Assembly: GCA_001829315.1 (NCBI GenBank)
Contig: MIAY01000036.1
Coordinates: 103,501 to 167,500 of the forward strand
DNA from: Spirochaetes bacterium GWE1_32_154
Lineage (GTDB): Bacteria; Spirochaetota; GWE2-31-10
Direction: 5' to 3'
Length of the DNA: 64,000 nt
Made by a program: the position numbers and the translations under genes. Positions 19,203-27,269 of the stretch are shown here, piece after piece. The notes under the pieces were generated by a model that was given only the letters and a program-made list of their open reading frames with translations, was not told the DNA's origin and did not search any database. Within the stretch, counting starts at the first letter, position 1, and the number at the start of each line of letters is the position of its first letter.

Positions 19203-21620
19203 GTGGAAAAGAATATGTATAAAGACATACTTCTAAAATCAAATTTAGGTTATGCAAATCATAAAATAATTCTTGATGAAAATAATGTTCCATGTGATTA
19301 TCTCTTCTTAGAAGTTAATAGTGCATTTGAAAAATTAACCGGTTTGGTTGGCAACAATATTGTCGGTAAATTAGTAACTGAAGTAATTCCCGACATAAAA
19401 CAATCACAATTTGACTGGATAGCATATTATGGTGAAGTAGCACAAAATTCCGGTGAGAAAGAATTTGAACAATATTTTGATGTACTGAAAAAGTGGTATA
19501 AAGTTCATGTTTTCTCGCAAAAGAATAATGAATTTATTACAATCTTCACGGATATAACAAAAGAAATGGAAGCATATACCGAACTTGAAAGGTTTTTTTC
19601 AGTAAATCTTGACCTTTTATGTATAGCAGATATGCAGGGTAATTTTATTAAGGTGAATAATTCCTGGAAAGAAACGCTTGGGTATTCACAGGAATATTTA
19701 TTACATAAGAAATTTCTTGATTTTGTTCATCCTGATGATTTGCAAAGTACGCTGGATGCAATTTCTACTTTATCATCGGGAGATAATGTTTTAGATTTTA
19801 CCAACCGTTATCAATGTCAGGATGGAACTTATAAATATATTGAGTGGCGTTCCCACCCGTATGGGAATTTTATTTATGCAGCAGCACGAGATGTAACTCT
19901 CCAGAAAAATATAGAATTTGAATTACGGGATGCTAAAAAAAAGGCGGAATCGGCAAGTCTTGCCAAAAGCAGTTTTCTTGCGAATATGTCACATGAGATA
20001 CGAACTCCGCTCAATGGGGTTATTGGTTTTACTGATCTGTTACTTAAGACTAAGCTCGATGAACTTCAAAGTCAGTATATGCAAAATATCAATAGTTCTG
20101 CCCGAATTCTTATGGATTTGATTAATGATATTCTTGATTTTTCTAAAATTGAAGCAGGAAAACTTGAGCTTGATTTAGATCGGGTTGATATTATAAGTTT
20201 AGCTGAAAAATCAATTGAGGTGGTACAATATTCAGCACACAGTAAAGGACTTGAATTACTTATTGATATAGATCCACGAGTTCCCCGATTTGCTGTTGTC
20301 GATTCTGTTCGTTTAAAACAGGTAATTATTAATATACTGGGGAATGCTGTTAAGTTTTCTGAAAAGGGTGAAGTGAAGTTACTTTTAGAGTATGAAAAAT
20401 CGATTCTTGAAGGATGCGGTATTTTTAAGTTTTCAATTAGCGACACAGGTATCGGCATTTCTATAGAAAATCAGAAAAAACTATTTCAGGCTTTTTCACA
20501 AGCTGATATGTCAACAACCAGAAAATATGGCGGTACAGGGCTTGGTTTAATAATATCAAATAAATTATTAGAAAAAATGAATTCATGGTTGGATATTGAA
20601 AGTTGTGTCAATGTCGGTTCTAAATTTTCTTTTGCAATTGAAACTAAATCAGAACCCGGTGTTGAAGAAATTGGTTCGCTTGAAGGTATAAAACGGGTAT
20701 TAATCGTTGATGATAATTTGAATAATAGAATAATTCTTCAGAAAATGCTGCATTATAAAAATATTGAATCAGATTGCTGTGAGAGCGGGAGTGACGCTTT
20801 AAAGAAGTTGAAAAGTGATAATTGTTATTCAGTCGTAATCATGGATTACAATATGCCATATATGGATGGATTGGAAACAATTAAAGTTATTAGAACTGAA
20901 TTGAATTTAGATTCTCAACCAATTATTTTGTTATACAGTTCTTCAGAAGATAGTTATATTTATAGCGAATGTTTAAAGTATGGTGTTAATGCCCGTTTGA
21001 TGAAACCGGTGAAAATGTCAGATTTTTATGATACATTATCTAAATTAAGTTTAAATAACGGCAAAATTGAAAGTATAGAGAGGCTCTTGCATAAATCAAG
21101 ATTACTTGATTTATGCTTCCGCCATATGCGATATAATCGCATTAGAGGTAGCCTCATACAAAAATTCGAGATAAAAAAAGTATTTTTGCAAGAGGCTCTA
21201 GAGAAAAATAAAAAAACAATACAATGTGCTTATGTTTCTTTTCCTGATAAACGTACTATTCTTGTTGCTGAAGATAATAAGTTGAATATGACCCTCGCTG
21301 TTGCTAACGTCAATTCTTTATTTCCAAATGCGACAATTATTGAAGCTATAAATGGTGAAGACGCTGTTATTTTGTATAAAAAATATAATCCTGACATTAT
21401 TTTAATGGATTGTCAGATGCCGAAAAAAGACGGGTATGAGGCAACAAAGGAAATAAGAGAAATCGAGAAAATACATAAGAAAAAGTGTACGATAATTGCA
21501 CTTACTGCAGGTGCCGTTAAAGGTGAAAAAGAAAAATGTTTTCAATCCGGGATGGATGATTATCTTACTAAACCATTAGATTATGATGTTTTCTGTACAA
21601 TTTTAAAAAAATATAAATGA
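19203..21620 (+). CDS. Hybrid sensor histidine kinase, PAS-PAS-HisKA-HATPase-REC-REC
   Basis: 805 aa, GTG start, no membrane helix, so a soluble sensor. Two PAS-like domains (~20-120, ~130-240) precede the H-box NMSHEIRTPLNGVIGF (phospho-His ~264), the ATPase with NILGNAVKFSE, DTGIGI and GGTGLGL, and two receivers. REC1 has VDDN, MDYNMP and LMKP; REC2 has AEDN, MDCQMP and LTKP, so both keep the acidic pair, phospho-Asp, and Lys. The linker between the receivers (residues ~626-666) is encoded by an inserted mobile repeat (21080-21198) that adds exactly 41 codons in frame. An Hpt gene follows 16 bp downstream, giving a complete phosphorelay. Confidence 0.93.
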   Translation: MEKNMYKDILLKSNLGYANHKIILDENNVPCDYLFLEVNSAFEKLTGLVGNNIVGKLVTEVIPDIKQSQFDWIAYYGEVAQNSGEKEFEQYFDVLKKWYKVHVFSQKNNEFITIFTDITKEMEAYTELERFFSVNLDLLCIADMQGNFIKVNNSWKETLGYSQEYLLHKKFLDFVHPDDLQSTLDAISTLSSGDNVLDFTNRYQCQDGTYKYIEWRSHPYGNFIYAAARDVTLQKNIEFELRDAKKKAESASLAKSSFLANMSHEIRTPLNGVIGFTDLLLKTKLDELQSQYMQNINSSARILMDLINDILDFSKIEAGKLELDLDRVDIISLAEKSIEVVQYSAHSKGLELLIDIDPRVPRFAVVDSVRLKQVIINILGNAVKFSEKGEVKLLLEYEKSILEGCGIFKFSISDTGIGISIENQKKLFQAFSQADMSTTRKYGGTGLGLIISNKLLEKMNSWLDIESCVNVGSKFSFAIETKSEPGVEEIGSLEGIKRVLIVDDNLNNRIILQKMLHYKNIESDCCESGSDALKKLKSDNCYSVVIMDYNMPYMDGLETIKVIRTELNLDSQPIILLYSSSEDSYIYSECLKYGVNARLMKPVKMSDFYDTLSKLSLNNGKIESIERLLHKSRLLDLCFRHMRYNRIRGSLIQKFEIKKVFLQEALEKNKKTIQCAYVSFPDKRTILVAEDNKLNMTLAVANVNSLFPNATIIEAINGEDAVILYKKYNPDIILMDCQMPKKDGYEATKEIREIEKIHKKKCTIIALTAGAVKGEKEKCFQSGMDDYLTKPLDYDVFCTILKKYK
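21080..21198. mobile_element. MITE-like repeat, copy A, inserted in the histidine kinase gene
   Basis: 119 bp with terminal inverted repeats GAGGCTCTTGC and GCAAGAGGCTC (one mismatch in 11). It is flanked by TAGA at 21076-21079 and 21199-21202, an apparent 4-bp target duplication. Inside are a perfect 12-bp hairpin (21089-21100 with 21105-21116) and a second one in the ATGCGAT..ATCGCAT core, so the transcript could fold like a cloverleaf. The core GCTTCCGCCATATGCGATA is identical in copy B at 50426-50585. It has no coding capacity of its own, so movement would need a transposase in trans. Confidence 0.85.
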
Positions 21621-21636
21621 AAATGAGAGGTTATTT

Positions 21637-21954
21637 ATGGAGCATTTTGATAAAATTGCATTAATAAAAAGGGTAAAAAATAATGATTCACTTCTTTCTA
21701 AATTAATTGAAATAGCAAAGGAAGATATACCGGAAGATATAAAGACTTTGGAAATACAGTTTAAAAATGCTGAATACAGTAAAATGAAAGAAACAGCACA
21801 TTCAATAAAAGGAACCGGTTTAAATATGAGTTTTGATTATTTAGCGGAAATAGCCTTGGAATTAGAAAAAATCAATGAGACAGAATATAATTCTATACCT
21901 GAATTGATTACCAGTTTGAAAAATGAATTTGCACTTCTCTTAAAAGAATTATGA
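21637..21954 (+). CDS. Hpt (histidine phosphotransfer) domain protein
   Basis: 105 aa, a stand-alone Hpt four-helix domain. The conserved phospho-acceptor motif reads AHSIKGTGLNMSF, with His at about residue 55 and the KG following as in active Hpt proteins. It probably shuttles phosphate between the two receivers of the kinase upstream and another response regulator. The immediate candidate downstream (25030) lacks the acceptor Asp, so the true output partner may be elsewhere. It begins 16 bp after the kinase stop and is followed by the PilZ fusion 30 bp later. Confidence 0.85.
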   Translation: MEHFDKIALIKRVKNNDSLLSKLIEIAKEDIPEDIKTLEIQFKNAEYSKMKETAHSIKGTGLNMSFDYLAEIALELEKINETEYNSIPELITSLKNEFALLLKEL

Positions 21955-21984
21955 TTCATCTGTTTTATTATAATCGGAGTAACT

Positions 21985-23532
21985 ATGCTTGATGTACAAA
22001 GAAAAGCACCGCGATTTAATTGTGAGTTTGAAATATTATCAAATAATATAAAAGGAATCGGTTTAAATCTCAGTTTAAAAGGTTTCGGGTTCTTAACGAC
22101 AACCGAAATAATAGCAGCTGATGAAATTCCGTTTGTTATTACAATAGTAATAAATGGTATTTCTTCTTATACACTTGAAGGTATCGGAAATATTTTATTT
22201 TCCAATAAAAAAGATGATAATGGATTTTATGGTGGTTTTGAATTTCTTGAATTAACCGGACAGTCAAAAGAAAATCTTTTAACTATTTTAAGTGATACAA
22301 TCAATAATCAAGGCGAGCTTCCTCAGAAAAATTCTAAAGTCTCTATGAATAAGAGTAATAAAAATCTTGATTATTTTAGTTCATCCGCTTATAGTCACAC
22401 AATTGATATACATGGTTTGTTTCATCAACCTTACAATCCTGATAATAAGGATTTCGGAAAGAAGGGTTTGTTATGCAGTACGCCGGATTTTACTCAATCC
22501 GAAATGCTTAATTTTGCATCGAATGATTTTCTCGGCCTTTCACTCAATAAAGAAGTTATTTCTGCCGGTATACAATGTGCTGAAAAATTCGGCGGGGGAA
22601 ACCGGACATCGATTGCAAATAGTGGTATTTTGTCTGTTATTAATGATGCTGAAGTGGCTATAGCTGAATATTGTAATATGGAAGCAGCATTATTGACCGT
22701 TTCAGGTCATGTCTCCGCTTCAGGAACGGTTTCGGCGTTAGTCAGACCAGGTGATGTTCTTATTATTAATGAAAGTTGTTCAGCGGGGGTAAGTGAAGGA
22801 GTTATTTTATCCCGGGCAAAATGTTTTTATTATGAGAATTTTAATCTTAATAGTTTTAAACGAATGATAAAACGAGTAGAAGGAAAATATGCCAATACTG
22901 TTATTGCAATTAATACAATGGATAATAATTCCGGTGTTATTGGTGATTTAACACAATTTCTTGACATTACGGAAAATACTAATTACATTACAATAATTGA
23001 AGAATCGTATACTTTTGGTTTGTATACAATGCATGCACCACATTCTATTCATATTGCAACAGGATCATTGAATGAAACATTCGGCATTAACTGTGGTTTT
23101 ACTGCATCGAGTAAATCAATGATTGAGTATATCCGGAATTTTTCAAAAATATTTTTTTACTCAAATGGTATTTCAAGTTATGATGCGGCTACGATAATAA
23201 AATCAATTGAGTTACTGAAAAAGAATAATGATTTAAAAGGCAGATTACAGTATAATATTGATTTGTTTGTTAAAGGGTTGGAAAAGGCAGGCATTATTCC
23301 TTTGTATAATGCGTCTCCAATTATTTCTGTTATGATAAACGATGAACTTGCTATTCGTGAAATATCAAATAAATTGTATGAAAACGGTCTTTATCACATT
23401 GTTTTAATGTACCCGCATGTACCGATGGGTGGTTCATTATTGCGATTTTCGATTAATGCGACACATTCAGAGAATGATATATGTAAAGCAGTTTCGATTG
23501 TCGAAAAATGTTTTGCAGGCAAACTAACGTAA
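21985..23532 (+). CDS. PilZ domain fused to a non-catalytic AONS/serine-palmitoyltransferase-like fold
   Basis: 515 aa. The first ~105 residues are a PilZ domain with both c-di-GMP motifs intact: RKAPR (R6xxxR10) and NLSLKG (N28xS30xxG33). From ~165 comes a fold-type I alpha-oxoamine synthase domain (LNFASNDFLGLSLNKEVI, ANSGILSVINDAEVAIAEY). Its PLP residues are gone: the Schiff-base Lys position in GTLGKAFG-type motifs reads GSLNETFG (Glu364), the DDAH motif reads EESY (339-342), and the stacking His segment reads NESCSAG. The EES-x-x-FG pattern recalls LCB1, the non-catalytic subunit of eukaryotic serine palmitoyltransferase. I infer a c-di-GMP-responsive scaffold, not an enzyme. The pseudo-ACP at 25443 is in the same operon. 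Confidence 0.82.
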   Translation: MLDVQRKAPRFNCEFEILSNNIKGIGLNLSLKGFGFLTTTEIIAADEIPFVITIVINGISSYTLEGIGNILFSNKKDDNGFYGGFEFLELTGQSKENLLTILSDTINNQGELPQKNSKVSMNKSNKNLDYFSSSAYSHTIDIHGLFHQPYNPDNKDFGKKGLLCSTPDFTQSEMLNFASNDFLGLSLNKEVISAGIQCAEKFGGGNRTSIANSGILSVINDAEVAIAEYCNMEAALLTVSGHVSASGTVSALVRPGDVLIINESCSAGVSEGVILSRAKCFYYENFNLNSFKRMIKRVEGKYANTVIAINTMDNNSGVIGDLTQFLDITENTNYITIIEESYTFGLYTMHAPHSIHIATGSLNETFGINCGFTASSKSMIEYIRNFSKIFFYSNGISSYDAATIIKSIELLKKNNDLKGRLQYNIDLFVKGLEKAGIIPLYNASPIISVMINDELAIREISNKLYENGLYHIVLMYPHVPMGGSLLRFSINATHSENDICKAVSIVEKCFAGKLT

Positions 23533-23547
23533 ATAAAGGGGAATTGC

Positions 23548-25029
23548 ATGGACGATTTATATGTAATGATAAAAGAAAGATACCGGAAAAACCTGGATAT
23601 GATTAGTTTTAATGAAAAAATACCGGGTTATTTTGAATATATTTTTAAACAAGGGCCTTTAATCAGGCGATATAATACTCGATTTAATTTTTTGAAAGTT
23701 CCGGTTTTCTCCAGAAAAGTTGAATTAAATGATGAATTCTTCAATCGATTTAAATCATTTTATTTCGATTATATAGTTCCAATAAAGCCATATTTGAAAG
23801 GTATTATTCAAAAAGGCTGGCGCTGGAGTTTTCTTTCAGTTCGTGATTATAATCTTATTGTATTTTTCTCAAACTTTTGTGACAAATTTGAAGATGCAAC
23901 TATTCTCAAAACAATCAATCATAAAACATTTGTTTTATTTGAGGATTTATTTATTAAAATTTCAAAAGACAGTGAAGTTGTTTCAAGTTTAATTTTATCA
24001 TTGATGACTTCTTTAAAAAATAATAAAAACTTTGATGATGAATTAAAAATAACATTTGAGAAATTAAAAGCTTTTTTTAGTGACAGTATGATTTTTCCGT
24101 CAATGCTCGATATGATACTATCATATAATATGTCGTATTATAAAAAATATTTTCAATATTCAGATGTATGTCAGATCAATTTTGATGAAATAGTTACAAC
24201 AGAATTTTACAATTGTTCTAAAGAAGTTTTTGATGAGATTATTTATCGTATTGAATCGCTTCTAAAAGAAATAAAAATGCTTGAAACAGAAAGGGATAAT
24301 TTACAGTGGCTTAAGGATATCAGTGAGGTACCATTCGGGAAGACGCCTGAAAAATTAATTCTTTTCTATGATAAATCAAAACATTCCTGGGATTTAGATA
24401 GTGATGATTTTTTTAAGTTATTTTTGAATTTAATTAAAGATGTCTTAGATCGACTTGATAATTTGATTTATCAGGATGTTGATGTTGTTGAAACAACAGG
24501 CGGTGCAAACAAGTTTAAATTATTGAATGCTGTTCAGTTTGATATTTTATATCAGAAAGTTAAAAATGATTATTTGCAGACAAAATCTAAATATAGTTCT
24601 ACTGTTGTTTCAAAAGTCTCATTAAAAGAATTTATTGAATCCGGTGATGTACATCAGGTTTTTAATGAAATTCATTTATCAATATTTGAAAAAATACCTG
24701 AAATACTTCAGGGCTTAAGCGAGATAAGTTTAAAAATAAATAAAATAATCGTAACTGATGAATTCATTGTTAAAAATTCAGAAAGAAACAGGTATATGAT
24801 TACTTCTCCTGACGAAATTAAAGGGAAGTCTCCTCATCAGGCACTTTATTTTTATTTAGAAATTTTTTTACAAATTTGTGGTTATTTTAAAGAAGAAACT
24901 GTGCGAAAAGCAGTTTCTGACTTACCGAGAATAATTTCTAATTGTGAGGTTTCGAAGAAAGAATTGAATAGAATAGGTGACTCAAATAATCTTATTGTAT
25001 CAAAACTGAGGGAGTCAAATAAAACCTAA
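23548..25029 (+). CDS. Unrecognised helical protein of the signalling operon
   Basis: 493 aa, no signal peptide and no convincing membrane helix; rich in Lys, Asp, Phe and Leu and predicted mostly helical. I do not recognise a family. A notable segment is YLKGIIQKGWRWSFLSVRDY (~residues 78-97). A second uncharacterised protein of similar size and style is at 57517 (it has NPYLRGMIDKAYQF), but relatedness is unproven. It sits 16 bp after the PilZ fusion and its TAA is directly followed by the ATG of the receiver gene, so it is co-expressed with the signalling genes. Confidence 0.7.
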   Translation: MDDLYVMIKERYRKNLDMISFNEKIPGYFEYIFKQGPLIRRYNTRFNFLKVPVFSRKVELNDEFFNRFKSFYFDYIVPIKPYLKGIIQKGWRWSFLSVRDYNLIVFFSNFCDKFEDATILKTINHKTFVLFEDLFIKISKDSEVVSSLILSLMTSLKNNKNFDDELKITFEKLKAFFSDSMIFPSMLDMILSYNMSYYKKYFQYSDVCQINFDEIVTTEFYNCSKEVFDEIIYRIESLLKEIKMLETERDNLQWLKDISEVPFGKTPEKLILFYDKSKHSWDLDSDDFFKLFLNLIKDVLDRLDNLIYQDVDVVETTGGANKFKLLNAVQFDILYQKVKNDYLQTKSKYSSTVVSKVSLKEFIESGDVHQVFNEIHLSIFEKIPEILQGLSEISLKINKIIVTDEFIVKNSERNRYMITSPDEIKGKSPHQALYFYLEIFLQICGYFKEETVRKAVSDLPRIISNCEVSKKELNRIGDSNNLIVSKLRESNKT

Positions 25030-25446
25030 ATGGATGAAAATAACGAAGGCTTTAGAAAATTAAATTTCATAAATGATTTCAAGAAAGTAATAGTAGTAGA
25101 AAATATTCAGTTTGTCGCAACAAGTCTGACAAAAGTTTTGAAAGAAGCCGGTTTCTTTGTTTTTCATTCATCAACAGGGAAAAGTGCTTTGTACTTAACA
25201 CAAAATTATGCTCCTGATGTTGTTATTTTATCGGAAAAACTTCCTGATATGACCGGATTCCATCTTATTCGAGAATTAAAATCAATAAATGAGTGTATAA
25301 AAGTTATTTATATTTCTTCTAAAGATGATTTTAAGTACAAACAGGAATCTGTTTTAGCAGGTTCCGATTATTATCTATTAAAACCATTTGAAAGGTCTAC
25401 AATAATAAATGCAGTTAATGAAGTTTTACACGGAGGTCTCAAGTGA
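25030..25446 (+). CDS. Receiver-like protein lacking the phospho-acceptor Asp (pseudo-receiver)
   Basis: 138 aa, CheY-like fold: VIVVEN strand, PDVVILSEKLPDMTG, VIYISSKDD and YYLLKPF. The position of the phosphorylated Asp in the normal (L/I)LDxxMP motif is Ser68, and the second acidic-pair residue is Asn25. The Lys after beta-5 (LLKPF) and the switch Ser are kept. Phosphorylation by the kinase upstream is therefore unlikely; a constitutive or ligand/partner-gated fold is more plausible. It begins directly after the preceding stop and its TGA overlaps the next GTG by 4 bp. Confidence 0.85.
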   Translation: MDENNEGFRKLNFINDFKKVIVVENIQFVATSLTKVLKEAGFFVFHSSTGKSALYLTQNYAPDVVILSEKLPDMTGFHLIRELKSINECIKVIYISSKDDFKYKQESVLAGSDYYLLKPFERSTIINAVNEVLHGGLK

Positions 25447-25718
25447 ATCCTTCAGAGAAAGATATCGAACAATTTATAATTATCAGAGATATTATTTCTA
25501 AAGTGACAAAGATTAATAAAGACGAAATTATGATTAATTCACGATTATACGAGGAATTGAAGGTTGATCCTTTTTACTCTGCTGAAATCAAACTGTTAAT
25601 TGAAGAAGCTTTTCATGTTGCTATAAATGATATTGAAGTGATGAATGTTGCTAATATCCGGGATATAATTGAGATTGTAAATGAGTATTTACAATCTCCT
25701 GATAGTGATTTTGATTAA
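25443..25718 (+). CDS. Acyl-carrier-protein-like protein without the phosphopantetheine Ser
   Basis: 91 aa with a GTG start overlapping the receiver stop (GTGA). The sequence aligns with acyl carrier proteins along its length: IIRDIISKVTKI, YEELKVD, IKLLIEEAFHVAI, IRDIIEIVNEYL. The invariant DSL motif reads DPF, so the Ser that carries phosphopantetheine is Pro43. It cannot be converted to a holo-ACP by the usual route. With the dead PLP-fold protein in the same operon it looks like a repurposed docking module. Its stop overlaps the stop of the convergent exchanger gene. Confidence 0.8.
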   Translation: MNPSEKDIEQFIIIRDIISKVTKINKDEIMINSRLYEELKVDPFYSAEIKLLIEEAFHVAINDIEVMNVANIRDIIEIVNEYLQSPDSDFD

Positions 25719-26689
25719 CTTTTAAATATTAAATCACGGGCTAATAAGTATGCAATATAGAGAATATACCCGACAACAAGAATTCCGCCTTCAAATCGAC
25801 CTAATTGATGTTTTTTACCTGTAAACATAAACACTATAATTAAAATAGTTGCTGTAAATAATATAGCAAGATCAACATTAAAAACCGGCAGATATTTAAT
25901 CGGATTTATCATTCCACTTATACCAATTATTAAAAGAATATTAAAAATGTTTGAACCGATTACATTACCTACAGCAATATCCGGCTTCTTTTTTAATGCA
26001 GCAATAACAGATGTTGCCAGTTCCGGTAGCGATGTACCAATTGATACAATAGTAAGAGCTATTAGTTTTTCACTGACACCCATAAATTGAGCAATATTTA
26101 CTGCTGAGTCAACGGTAATTTTTCCACCGATTAACAAACCTGCCAAACCGCCTATTATTAATATAAACGATAAATACATAGGCATCTTATGAATTTCTAA
26201 AGAGTTTTCATTGCTGTTTTTTGTTAATGTATATACATAGTACATAAATACACAAAACATTAGAAAAAGTAAAAATGCTTCAAATCTTGAAATGATTGGT
26301 GAATCAATATTTTTAAGACTGAAATTCGCAAAACCATACAATAATGCAACAGCTGCTATATTAAAAGGCATTTCTTTTGCTACTGTATTTTTTTTTACAA
26401 CAAGCGGATAAATTAATGCAGAAACACCAAGAATTAACATGCCGTTTACAATGTTACTACCGATTATATTACCGAGAACGATTTCATTTTTTCCCTGAAT
26501 ACTTGAAAATATATTGACTATAAGTTCCGGCGCACTTGTTCCCATAGAAACAATCGTTAAACCAATCACGATTTCCGGTATGTTAAACCGTTTTGCCATT
26601 GCAGATGAACCGTCAACGAGAAAATCGGCTCCTTTAATGATTAATATAAGCCCTGCTATTAATAGTATAAATTGTAAAAAAATCTGCAT
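25715..26689 (-). CDS. CaCA-family Na+/Ca2+ exchanger-like antiporter
   Basis: 324 aa from the preferred start at 26689 (MQIFLQFILLIAG). About ten membrane helices carry the two inverted alpha repeats that define the family: GLTIVSMGTSAPEL..GNIIGSNIVNG and ALTIVSIGTSLPEL..GNVIGSNIFNI. The conserved acidic residues for cation binding are intact. It resembles YrbG-type exchangers. An in-frame ATG at 26716 would add nine residues but lacks a ribosome site. Between the two starts lies a run of 11 Gs ending 3 bases before the chosen ATG, which could act as the ribosome site and is prone to slippage. Confidence 0.88.
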   Translation of the reverse strand: MQIFLQFILLIAGLILIIKGADFLVDGSSAMAKRFNIPEIVIGLTIVSMGTSAPELIVNIFSSIQGKNEIVLGNIIGSNIVNGMLILGVSALIYPLVVKKNTVAKEMPFNIAAVALLYGFANFSLKNIDSPIISRFEAFLLFLMFCVFMYYVYTLTKNSNENSLEIHKMPMYLSFILIIGGLAGLLIGGKITVDSAVNIAQFMGVSEKLIALTIVSIGTSLPELATSVIAALKKKPDIAVGNVIGSNIFNILLIIGISGMINPIKYLPVFNVDLAILFTATILIIVFMFTGKKHQLGRFEGGILVVGYILYIAYLLARDLIFKS

Positions 26690-26692
26690 ATA

Positions 26693-26703
26693 CCCCCCCC
26701 CCC
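26693..26703 (-). repeat. G11 homopolymer at the exchanger start
   Basis: Eleven consecutive C on the plus strand (G on the coding strand) lie between the two possible ATG starts of the exchanger. G-runs of this length are classic phase-variation tracts: a change in length would shift the frame from 26716 or alter the Shine-Dalgarno spacing for 26689. Assembly error is also more likely in such a run. Confidence 0.85.
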
Positions 26704-26802
26704 GAATTGATGGCATAGTATCATTTTTAGTTTAATATCACAAAGAGAATCTTGCTTTATTCATTTTGAAATTGTATTTTATTTCTTAAAGGAGCTTCAT
26801 GT

Positions 26803-27171
26803 ATGATTCATATTATTTCTTTAAGTGATGATGATTGTTTGTATGCTATTGAACGAAAAGAGTTTTCTGAGGCAATAGTAAATGCCGGTGAAAATGTTGC
26901 AGTGGTTATGAGTCAGGACTGGTGTCCCCAATGGCTCCAAATGAACCGCTTTTTGAATGATGAAGTTAATAATCAAACTGTTGAAATTACTGTATTTATT
27001 GTTGAATATAACAAAAGGTCTTTTTTTAACAATTTTATGAAAATAAAAGAAAATATCTGGGGCAATGATCAAATACCATACGTCAGGTATTATAAGAATG
27101 GTAAATATACAGGTGACAGTAATTTTATCTGGAAAGATTTGTTCTTTAGTAAATTTACAAGATTACAATGA
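26803..27171 (+). CDS. Thioredoxin-like protein with a single active-site Cys
   Basis: 122 aa. The core VAVVMSQDWCPQWLQMNRFL aligns with the thioredoxin active-site region (WCGPC-like), but the second Cys is Trp (CPQW). The later IPYVRYYKNGKY fits the cis-Pro strand of the fold. A monothiol or non-redox role is likely. Strong AAAGGAG site at 26788-26794. It stands alone between the divergent exchanger and folD. No signal peptide is visible. Confidence 0.65.
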   Translation: MIHIISLSDDDCLYAIERKEFSEAIVNAGENVAVVMSQDWCPQWLQMNRFLNDEVNNQTVEITVFIVEYNKRSFFNNFMKIKENIWGNDQIPYVRYYKNGKYTGDSNFIWKDLFFSKFTRLQ

Positions 27172-27201
27172 TGGTTAAATCCAATTTAAAAAGTGACAAA
27201 A

Positions 27202-27219
27202 TATACTATTTTTAGTATA
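27202..27219. repeat. Small hairpin upstream of folD
   Basis: TATACTA at 27202-27208 and TAGTATA at 27213-27219 form a 7-bp stem with a TTTT loop, and a further TATACTA lies at 27235-27241. The cluster lies in the 98-bp gap before folD and could be a weak terminator of the previous gene or an operator. Confidence 0.35.
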
Positions 27220-27269
27220 CATAGTGTGGCTTTTATACTATTAATTGACAAATATCGGGGGTAGACTGT

